From contig NC_065563.1 in the NCBI RefSeq assembly GCF_022605725.1, positions 9,450,518-9,514,517 of the forward strand: DNA of 64,000 nucleotides, written 5' to 3'. Positions 34,001 through 46,000 of the stretch are shown piece after piece. How positions within the stretch are numbered: position 1 is the first letter of the stretch; each line of letters opens with the position of its first letter. Under the pieces are notes generated by a model. That model was not told where the DNA came from and searched no databases. It saw only the letters and a list, made by a program, of their open reading frames with translations. This DNA comes from Anthonomus grandis grandis (taxonomy: Eukaryota; Arthropoda; Insecta; Coleoptera; Curculionidae). Both the position numbers and the translations under genes were made by a program.

Positions 34001-37000
34001 TAACTCCTTCCCACGATCCTCTCTCATATCTCGCTAATGAGAATTTACATAATTTCTCTCTTACACCCATACCATTAGAAGAACTACGCAGCATAATAAA
34101 AGACATTAAAACCAAATTTTCATCTGGGGCTGATGGTCTAACCCTCAAAATGTTTTCAAATCTCCCGAATATCACTTTAAACCATCTTACCAACTTGATT
34201 AATATGTATCTTTAAATTGGAATCTTTCCAAGCTGCCTTAAGACGGCAATTATTATTCCTTTACATAAAGGGGGCGAGAAGGATCAATGTTCGAACTACC
34301 GCCCAATTGCACTTCTCCCAACATTATCGCAGATTATTGAAAGACTGGTAAAGAAACGACTTTTATCCTTTTTGCTTAAATATAAAATTATAACCCCGCA
34401 TCAGTTCGGATTTTTGAGTAACAAGTGCACAAATGACGCTATGTTGTCCCTCTTTAATAATATATAATCCAGCCTAAACAGCCATCTCTCTACAGCAACA
34501 ATTTTCTGTGATTTCTCTAAAGCTTTCGACTGTGTTAACCATAATATATTAATTAATAAATTGCAGCACTATGGAATTAGAGGAACACCTCTCGAGTGGT
34601 TCATGTTATACCTGAACAACAGGAATCAGTTTGTTAGGGTTGATTCGATGACGTCTTCGTGCAAGCCAATAGAATGCGGGGTACCTCAGGGCTCAGTTCT
34701 AGGCCCTATTTTGTTTCTTCTATTTATAAATGATATTGCTAATCTGGACATAAATGGTAAAATTTGTCTCTTTGCGGACAATACTAGTTTTTCTTGGAGC
34801 AACTTAAATATGGTGGCTCTTCGTAGAACCATATCTCGTGACCTAGTCACCATTAAATCATGGTGCGATTCAAATCTCTCGTGCCTTAACGTCTCAAAAA
34901 CTTATTATATACTCATTATCATTTAGCGGTGCGTTGCAACCTTTTGTAATTAATAACAATTGAATGGAGGTCTTTGATTCCGTAAAGTTCTTGAGACTGA
35001 TGGTAGACAACTCTTTAAAATGGGATATCCACATCGATTCCTTATCCAAAAAATTAAGTTCTGCATGTTTTGCTCTGAGATCAGTATCCAGGGAGCTAAG
35101 TTTGGCAACGGCTATAACAGTTTATTATGCCCTGTTTGAGTCGCACCTCCGATATGCCCTTCCGTTTTGGGGTACGTGTGGTGCGACTCAATTTGAACGC
35201 ATATTTAAGCTACAAAAGAGAGCTATACGCTATTCATTAAGACTAAATTACAGAACTGACTGCCAAGAATATTTAAACAAATTTAAAATACCAACTCTTC
35301 CTTCCTTATTTATATTTGAATCCGTCTGCCTAATCCGCAAGCACTTATCAGATATGCCAGAAAGGCCATCTCACAATTATCCTCTTAGAAACGCAGAGTT
35401 CGATCTTTATCTACCAACCCCACGATCAGAACTAGTTAAACGATCCATTCTTTACAATGCAAAAAAAATGCACAATCATTTCCCATTTAAAATCAAATCA
35501 ATAACAACTTTTACCAAATTTCGGAAAGCTCTGAAATCATACTTGCTGGAGAGAGCCTTATACACAGTAAACGACTTTTTTTAATAATTAATGTTATGTA
35601 ATTTTAAGCACGCGCTTCCTAAACACTGGTTAATTTGTTTATGTTATTACGATAACATACATAAATAATATTTGAATATTATGTAAACAAATTAGTAGTT
35701 TGCTAATAATGTTTTTGTAAACAGGTGCCTGCTTTTTTTGCCGACTTTGTATACAAGTGAATGTATTTATATTTATAGATTTTAAGGAAATGTGTCCTCA
35801 AACAATTTATAAAATTGTTAAGTTTTTTGTATGTTTTGTTGTATTTTTTATTTTTATATATTTGTATTTTTTGTTTTCTCTTTATATATATTTTGTTTGT
35901 ATGATTTATTTAAATAATAGCTTTGCCGACAAAATTTTAAATTTTATGATAATAAAGCATTGATTGATTGATTGATTGCTCTCGATAAGGGAGACAGAGG
36001 GCGGATCACCAGGGCGGTGATGCTATAAAATTGCGAGCCCTGTCTGTCCCTTATCGTTTTGGCCGATTCCCCATCCACCCCCACCACCAGCCTGAGGTTC
36101 TTAGCCTCTTCCTTGCGCTCCCACACTCTCCACTGGGAGCACGGGAGGCCAGGATTTTGAAGCTCCAGAAGCCTCAGGGTGTCCTTGTCAGACTTATGTC
36201 TAATATCCGGAATCCTTAAGATGGCCCGGCGTAAGCGAACTGTGGAGGGATCCACTATTGTCAGCGTGACCCCCTCCCAAGGGGAAAGACTTGAAAGTGC
36301 CCGACGGAGCCACTCCAGACTTTCCTGGTTCGCGGCCGTTAACAGACAACAAATGTGGTTCCTGATCAGCCGCGGTGAATGGAATTGCAGTGACTGTGCC
36401 TCACTGCCGGACGAAATCAGCAGTATGGCCTCGGTCACCGAGTCCACGAATTGTAGCAGCTGTTCGCCAGTGAAACCGACCTCGGGCTGTCCCGTTCGGC
36501 ACACTGCAGCTTGGCGCTGCCGACCGATCGCGCATAGCTGACTTGAGGCCGGGACTCGGCGGTCCGCGATCTCTTAGCCCCGCCAGCGGGCTCGGTACGC
36601 GTAGACCCGGGTGTCCTGAGCCTTTCGGTGCCTGGTCCCTCCTTAGTGGAAGCCCCAGGCTTGCAAGCCTATGAGGGAGTAGGTGCCAGTGCCGCTGCGG
36701 AAGCCGAACCCAGGGAGCCCTTGGCCTCTTCTGCAGCCCTAGCCTTCCTTCTCCTTCTTTTCTCAGAACCGCAGAGGTTCTTTCTTTTCAGCTGTGCCCT
36801 GTTGAGAGCTCCAGCTAGATCGTCAATGTTGACGTCGGGGATTACCGGGTTCCCTGCTGAGGCAGAGCCCTCGGGGGTGGGAGAATGTGTGGGCCCATAA
36901 GAGGAAGGGCCCGCAACAGGAGCTGAAGCAAAGGTGGGCTCTGATGTATCAGAGCCGTTTACCTGGGTAAGGCTAGATACTCTGGAAGGTCGCCCGGTAT

Positions 37001-40000
37001 TCCAGAAGGAACGTCAGTGTCCGTGTTTTGCCCCACGACCATTCATCCCTCGGCACGTTGCCTACACACCTTGGATTGGGCTAAAGAAGAGAAGAAGGCA
37101 CGCAGGAAAAGACGAACACTAAGAAAGAAGAACAGCAGGCCGAGAGCGGCAGATAGTAAGCAGAAAGAAGAGAAAGCAGAGGTACACCCAAGAATAGCGG
37201 AAGAAAGATGTGACTCTAGTCCAACAATCCCAAGTGTTATTGCCGGGGAGTTTATCGACGTCCAGTCTAGATTTACAGGATTTAGTTTCAACAGGGTTAC
37301 CGCATGTAGGATGCAGGCTGGGCCTGCATACTCCCGATCATTGACGGGAGTATCCTGTAGTCTTGGTAGTTTGATGACTATGGAGGTGCTAGCCAAGAAG
37401 AAAAACAAAGAGGTCTCCGATTAGAGCCCACACCACCTCCCCAACTCCGCATAAAGGGATTAAGAAACAAAGTACTGTGGTCCAAATACCATGTTTTAAT
37501 GTTTTTTGCCAAAAGTGTCATTGGAAGAGAATAACAAAACAAATACTTTAAATACAACTTTAAATAAATATTGATCTTTAAAAATTTATAATTTTACAGC
37601 CAAAAACTAAACCAAAATCTTTAAGAAATATAAGGACAGGAATATCGCTTTTGCATAAACGATATTTGGCATATTCGTGGGATATTCCAGGCATATTGCA
37701 AAATATTTCATCAAATGAAATGAGAGGTGGCATATTCCACGGATATTGGATGCCGTCTGATCGAATACTACGTCTACATCGAATGTCTGAAATAAAACTG
37801 AACGATCACGGATAATTATTATTGCCAGTGTCTGGAAATTAAAGAAAAAAAAATCCTGAAAAATATAAAATACTACTCCAGACCCTAGAAAAACAGGGAA
37901 AAATTAATTCAAGTGACTTAATTTACATCCGGAGTTTCTTTTGCCCGTAAAAAGGATAAACATAAATTCCGTCAGCAACTCCCCCGAAAAATAAAGGAAA
38001 ATCCCGGGAAACAGAAAATAATTTCCCTCGCCCCGAACTCCCCGGGGAAACCAAAACTCGACTTACGGATCCACGTATTTCGGGATTTCGGTTTTTCAGT
38101 TGCCATCTTTCCGCATCCAGATTTTCGACGGGATCAGCAAATATTCCTGCGGGAGCGACGGCACGAATCAACTTTTCTTTTTATGCATACTAGTCAATAA
38201 TAAATCTCTCCCTTTAAATCAAATTCCCTTAGTTCGGTAACCCCCCTTCACGCCACCTCACGGTAAGCAAACAAATTCCTAGGATATCCTTAAAATAAGT
38301 CCCTATAACATTCTGAAATTTTCTTGCTAAAACGCATATGTATTGACTGCGAACGATTGACGTGGAAACTCATGTTTGAACGGAAAAATAAAACTTTTCC
38401 AATAAAGGAAAACTTGCCGGAAAATATATTAGAGATTTGGGCAGGAAGCGGGAAGTTTAAAGTGGCTTTTGGCTGTTCCTGCTGGGGTCGGAAATATCCC
38501 CTTAATATGTGACTTTTACTTTAGTTTGACATATGCATTTTAGTTGTGCATTAAATAAATTGAGAAAAAGATTTCAAAGGTTGGAAAAATAGAGAATTGT
38601 TTGAGATTCCTCGGCTATATCGGGGAAAATATTAGTCCTACCAATCTTGCATTGGTACTAAGTGATTCAAGAGATCCCAAATATTTAAAAATTGCATTTA
38701 AAGGTTAATAGATTTCTCGGGAAAAAAAATCAAAGTTGGACATTTTCGTATATCCCGAAGACGTCTTTCGTTTTAGTCTTTAACTAAAACGAAACGTTTT
38801 CTTTCGTTAACTTCTCTATGGATTGGGTTTCCTTTAGGAGCGAATCTAACTCTTTTAGAATTTGATGAAACTTTTCCAAGACGTTGCTGAAAATCCAAGG
38901 AACTTTTAGACATCCAAAATACGACAATTCAAACGCTATCAAGAATATTTAAATTTTTGGATTAAAATCGACTTTTATTCAAGGGTAAAGAGCCAAATCT
39001 CGGAAAGTATGAGTCGTATGATTTTTACAGTGATATCAAACAATTCAAGAGGTTCATTAAATTTTCATCATTTAACAAACGTCAATTTTATCGAAAATTA
39101 TTAAATTTTTTTTTGTAATACGTATCTGCTACGCTTCGTATACTGCTTTTTTTTTGTAATACGTATTTGCTTCGTGTATGCGTATTTAATTTAAATATAT
39201 TTTGGCTTTTAAAATTTAAACGCAGTATGTCTGATCTTCGTCAATGTTCCCGGTAATTTTTAAGGGATTTTATTGAACTTCGTGATTTTCACAGGCATAT
39301 GAAATAATGGAGAAAAAAAAATGAAAACTCTAAGTCTCAGTCTCAAAATGTCTTTTTAATTATTCAGGTGACATGTTTCGCTAATGAAGCATCATCAGAC
39401 CTTATAGCTAGATGACCTGCTTAGCAGGTCATCTGAGACTTAGAGTTTTCATTTTTTTTCTCTAGTTACGTAGGTCTCTTTGAGATAATGGACGAGTTCT
39501 TTTAATATGAAATAATGATTGAAAAATACAAGGAAATTGATAAGGCGGCAAACAAACAGACAGTTACCAAAAAAATTAAAACTCAAAAAAAGTTTCAGAA
39601 GAGAGAGAATCAAATTCGATTTTATTCCAGGCACCTGAGGTTATTTGTTGTACTACAAATGGTATTCCAGGTTTTCTTAGGCTTCTTTCAAGTAATTTTT
39701 GTTTTCATTGCAGGCATTTTCAAAAATTATTTTAGTAATTGTAACTGATACAATTATTGGCTATGTGATAGTCATTGGCCACTTTCCCTTTTAATAAGAA
39801 AAATTAGAATTCTAGACAACATGGCTCTAGTTTTTAAATCGAGGTATATTTGGCAACATGTTTTCTATCAAACGTCAACATTTCATTTTATTTCGATACG
39901 GTAAATATGAACGTTGAACGAGACAGAGACTTTTTAAAAAACAATTTTATTTCTTAAAATACAAATTGACAGTATAACGTGCAGCAACAGAAACAATGAG

Positions 40001-43000
40001 ATAAAGCGACTTAAAATCTAAGGTTTATATAATGCAAAAAGTACTGATGTAGCCAACCACGCAAGTGGGTAGATTTACACTGGAGAGTCATCTCTTCTTA
40101 GGCATATAACTTACGCTCATGCATTTGCGCCAACCACATGCAAAATATCTGATCGCGCTAGATTCACTCAAGTCAAGCTTTTTGGCTTGTGCAAGTGAAC
40201 GATTTTGGTTTTCATGCAACAGTCTACTTGCGCAAATTGGGCATGCACAAGTCAATTGGCGCAAATTGCATGAGCGTGAAAACGGGCCACTAGGTGGAAG
40301 AACGGGTCATTGATTTCTATATTAGCAAAGGACCTGAACCTCTCCCAATTAAATATTTTTTATATTTATAATCATTAAAAGGCATTTATTATCATTATTA
40401 TTAATGTTAATAGGTTTCCCAGACAAAAATCCAAAATTGGCCATTTTCGACCGTACGCTCGAAAAAATGTTAGGAATGCGTGGATCAAAATGGAAACTGT
40501 TTTTACATGGGTCCGATGTTTTTTAGGCTTTTCATTCCAACAAATTCCAACGATGTTTTTCCAGATTTTTCAGTTTATTCGTGATTTTCCATCTTTTTCA
40601 GGATTTTGAAATCAATTTTGATTATATTCCAGGCACTTGAGGTCAACTTGATAACGGTTTTTGAATAATTTTTTATATTTTCCAAGATTTCAAAATTAAT
40701 TTTGATTTTATTCCAGGCACTTGAAGCCATTTGTTAAGTTTTCCAGAGAAATTAAATCATTTTCTACGCATTTTCATTTTCAGATTTTTTTTTATTATGC
40801 CTTTCAAAGAAGTCTTTTCAATTTTTTTAATAAAATTTTCATAATTTCCAGGATTTAAAATAAATTATGCTTTTATTCCAGGCATCCGACGTCATTTATT
40901 AAATTTTCCAGAAATCTGAAATTCAGGTGTATTCAACATGGTTTCAAGTCATTTTTATTTGCATTCCAGGAATTTTCAGTCAGTTTTCACGACTTCCAAT
41001 CTTCCAAAGACGTTTTTCCAGATTTTTTAAATTAATTTTTCATATTTTTCAGGGTTTTAAAATCAATTTCGATTTTATTCCAGGTATTTCTAAATAATTA
41101 TTCAATTTTTTTTTTAACTCTTTTTCTTATCATTTTTGGCCGGACTAATATAACATAATGGGTCGAGTACTGGGCGACGCCCCTTATATCTTCTATCTCA
41201 CTCCGTTAGGCGTGAGATCCGGCGGCACGTATAAGTTCTTCCTTTCTAGGCGGCGCATTAGTCCGGTCAAGAGTGTTTAAAATTGTGCATTTGATCAAAA
41301 ATACAAAAGAATGCTCATAACTTCTTTTTTATTCGTTTTTCGAAAAAATATGTTAAATATATTTAAAGGAAGCATCGACTGCAAAAATATAAAATCCAAA
41401 ATTTCCCATTGGTTTTGAAAAAATTACCTTGTTTGTCTAGACGTTTTCCATCTGCTACTGCATGGTAAATAAAACCAAAATTTCTTTAGCCATCAATAGC
41501 TCCAATATTCCACACAACTTTTTTATATAAATCATGATTAATGGAAATCAATTATTTAAGGAAATGATTCAATAGGCCTGGAAAATTATTTGAAATGATC
41601 AGAAGGCATAAAAAATCACTAGTGTCTGGAATCAAATAAAAACTGACTTCTAACACCTGGGATATAATAAAATCAGAACTTTAAAGTGAAAATACCGTTG
41701 ATTTATACATTAGTACTATATTTCACAGTGCAATTTAGGTAAGGTTATATTAAGACTCCCCTCCCACAAAAATTCCCTTATTTAAGTCTGTTTTGGTAAG
41801 CAAACAAATAAGTTCTCCCTCGCCTGGAATAAATTAAAACCATGACTCTAAAGGCATAAAATCCACCGCCGAAATACCGTTGATTTATTCAATAGTACAA
41901 TATTTCACAGTACAATTTATTATATAGGGTTAGGTTGGCATACAAGGTAATAATAATTCTCTCCCCTTTAAACAAAAATTCCCTTATTTAAGTCTGTTTC
42001 GGTAAAGCAAACAATTAAGTTCTCCTCAAAACAAACGGAGAACAAACAACTTCGAAACGGATCCCGAAAACTTTTGCGGAAAGGCGAGTTAATTCGAGAC
42101 GATTTGTAAACGAATCCGTGAAATAACACCAGTCGGCCAGGCAGATAGACACGCCGGCACTTGACCACTCGAAAATGGTAATTTTCTTCTCCCCTTGTCA
42201 CCGTTTACGTTTTTAATATCCAGGAGGATTTCAGTTGGTAGAGGTCAAGGCTATGAGGCAGCCGGTACTGACATATGGAAACCGTTTACCGTCTCTAGAA
42301 TTTATTAATCAGGCAAGTAATCGGTCCCAAGCTATGTGGACTGTGAGAATATGGCTTAGCTTTACCCCAGACAGGATAAACACCAGACAGGATAGACACG
42401 CCGGCACTTGACCACTCGAAAATGGTAATTTTGTTCTCCGCTTGTCACCGTTTACGTTTTTAATAATCATCCCCCGGATATTAAAAACGTAAACGGTTAC
42501 AGTTCAGTTGGATTGGGTCAAGGCTACGAAGCCTCTAGAATTTTTCAATCAGGCAAGTAATCGGTCCCAAGCTATGTGGAATGTGATAATATCGCTTAGC
42601 TTTAATATTGAAGAAACTGAAGCGAGCCAATTCAATGTTTTCAATGAATCATTTTTAGTATTCGTACTAAACTGAAAGACTTGCTTCCCTTGGCTCATAA
42701 AATCTTTTGGATTATTTGACAAGCAGTTGTGGACCACGCATCAAGTTTGTTAAGCTTAATGGTTTAAAAAATAGTAAAAGTACTAATCCTTTTGATCTAA
42801 GTGCTAGACAGAAAATACCATAAGAAACTTTATTATAGTACCATGAATCAAGATCAATTTGGTAATTGGTAATTTCATCAGGAGTTTTTCTACCTGCCTT
42901 AAATCTTCTTCATTGTTACACCATTGTTAACTATCGCCCTATTTCACTAATTTATATCTTTGAATCTTTGCTAAGGCACAGATCGAAGGGTATTTTCAAC

Positions 43001-46000
43001 TCAATTCATTCTTCTATGAAAAATAACACGGCGTTAGAAAATGGTATTCAACCAGTCTGGCAGTTATGGATTTCTGTGAGAAAGTATTTGAGGGCTTGGA
43101 TAGGGTCTTGCAATTTCACGGCATATTTTATGACTTATCAAGAGCGTTATATTGTGTTGATCATAATATTCTTTTACATAAATTAAATTACCACAGTTTT
43201 GACGCCAGTCATTTACTTAGCTCCTATCTGACTGATCTGAAGTCAGTATTTATGTTGTTTAAGAGGTCGTAGAGTTTAGCATTGAAACATGGAGGCTCCG
43301 TACTAGAGCTTTTACTAACTTTACTAAGTATAAAATAGGAATAAGTCAACGATCGGCCTATTTATCATACTGGCTGTGTTTTATCTGTATGTGAAAGACA
43401 CAACTTCTTTAATTGCGGACACAAGGGAAACCAATATTTCTTGCATCTCTCAAGAGTCAGATTAGTCAAGATTAAATTGAGATCTTGGTTCTTTTCAGCA
43501 TCTCTCGAATGGCATCACTTTTGGTTTTTTCCTGTTTTTTGTTAGGTTTTTCTTGGCTGCATCATGTTGGGGAATTACCATCCAAAGTGTCAAGGAGCAT
43601 ATTGCTTAAACGAAATTTGTCGGGCTCTGTCTCAATGGGCACAGTCAGGGTTGCTTATCTCAGCTATTTTCATTCTATAAAAAGCACATGTCTAAGATAT
43701 TTGCATTGCAAAAAAGATGTATAAGGGTGATTGCTCGTTTGGGCTATAGTGTTGTGAATTCAAGTTCAGGGAATTAAAAATTCTCACTCTACTTAGGGAA
43801 AATATGGCCAAGTATAAGACATATGCTGATACCCGAAATAATAACTGCTTAAGTTTTCATTGACTTTCCAGATCCGAAACAGGGGTTTTTCACTAAGGAG
43901 TTTTTAAAGCATCTGTAAGGGTTCTGCCACTTTATATATTCAAAAAATAACGTTAAAGGTTTCTTAATTAAAAACCCTTTTTACTCATTTGAAGCATTTC
44001 TTCACTCCATTATGTAAGTCCACTTTATATTTTTTGTAACAGTTACTTTGCATTTGCTAGTTTTACTTAGTGATAAATGTTTGATGTATTTTTCCTTTCA
44101 TTTTGGCTTACCTTATTATAATATTACTGAGTAAGTTTTATTATTGTAATTTTAATTGTAATACTTTTTTTCTATATTTTTACTTGTGCAAGGGTTTGTA
44201 CTTTTAGGCACGAATAAAGAAATAATAAAAGTAAATATAGAAGGGTAAAAACGAGGGTTTTAAATATTACAGGATTCATATCAATCTTGGATTCGGTAGT
44301 GCAAAGGCGAAACTGCCTGGCTGTATCCAAAATTGAAGGTTGGAGTAAGAAGGGTTATTCCAGGTTTTTGAAATTAATTTTGATTTTAGTCGAGGCATAT
44401 TCAGAAAAAATGAAAATAAAAAATATATGCAGTCCAAGAATGTTTTTGCGGTATTTTTGTTAAATTTAATTTGTCGTGATTTTTAAGCTTTTCCAGACTT
44501 CTAAAATCCATTTCAAATTTATTCCAGGCACCTGATGTTACGTCTCATTTCTTCCAGGAATGTGAAATATTTTCCAGGTTTATTCAGATTCTTTTTAATC
44601 CCACTAATTTAAATTAATTAAATTTACTTCCAAAGATGTTTTTTTAGGTCTGTTATTTAATTCTTCATATTTCTCAGGATATAAGATCAATTTTGGGTTT
44701 TATTCCAGGAACCTGCGGTCATTTGTCAAGTTTTCCAAAAATCAAAAACAAAAAATCTTTTTCGGGATTTTTCAGTCTTTTTTTTCAAATCTATTTTTAA
44801 TTTTATTCCAGGCATTTCCAGTAATTTTTATACCATCCAAAAATGTTTCTCTAAGTTTTGATATTAATTTTTCATATTTTCCAGGATTTTAATTTTATTC
44901 CGGGCACTCATTAATAACTTTTCAATATTGTTTTTTTAATTATTTTTTTATAATTTTTGACCGGACTAATAAAGCATAATGAATAGGCTATTTGGTGACG
45001 CCTCCTTATAAGTTCTATCTCTCTCCGTTACGCGAGGCGCATCAGCTCTTTCTTTCTAGACGGCGCATTAGTCCGGTCAAGAGTGTTCAAAATTGTGCAT
45101 TTGGTCAAGAACACGAAAAATGCTTATAACTTGTTTGTTATTCGTTTTTCGAAAGAATGTAATAAAAAATATTTTTTATTTTATAGTCAAGGGAAGCATC
45201 GATTGTAAAAATAAAAAATCAAAAATTTCATATACATTGATGAGAAAATCCCCCTTTTTAGCTTAGAAGGTTTACAGCTTTTCCAAGCTTTTGAAATCAA
45301 TGTCGAGGTTTCTTCGGGCACTTCCATGCTATTTTTAATTTACTTCCATGCTTTTCTGGTAATTTTTTATGCCTTCCAAGGATGCTTGTTCCAGATGCTT
45401 AAATCCATTTTTCATAATTTTTTTGATTTTTTAAGTTAATTTTATTTTTTTTCTAGTCACTGAATATCATTTCTCATGTTTTTCAATAATTTAAAAATAT
45501 TTTCCAGGTACTTTCAAAAGATTTATAATTTTTGTTCCAGGGCATTTCAGTAATTTTTAATTTTTCTTAAGGATGTTATTCCAGATTTTCAAAACCGTTG
45601 TCTATAATATTTAATTTTTTCAAGTATTATAAAATCAATGTCGATTTTTTTTTCCAGACAATAGACGTCATTTTTCATATCTTCCAGGAATCTTAAAAAC
45701 TCTCTAGGCACTTTTAAGCTATTTTTTATTTTTTTCCAGGTCTTTCCAGTAATTTTCAAGCATATTTTTCTATATTTTTAAATCCGTTTTCCATAATTTT
45801 TTCATATTTTCCAGGATTTCGAAATAATGTTTTTTTTCGAAATTAGACACTGGACGTCCTTTCTCTGATCTTACAGGAACCTCAAACGATTTTTCAGGCA
45901 CTATCAAGCTATTTTTAATTTTATTCCAGTCATTTCCAATAATTTTTTATGACTCTCAAAGATGATTTTCCAGATGTTTAAATCCATTTTTTTATCTTTT

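Noticed and set aside
36934..37424. Plus-strand frames rich in K/R/E (RKRRTLRKKN…)
   Set aside because: They are antisense to the 5' region of LINE family B copy A and recur inverted at 60193-60411; no independent support.
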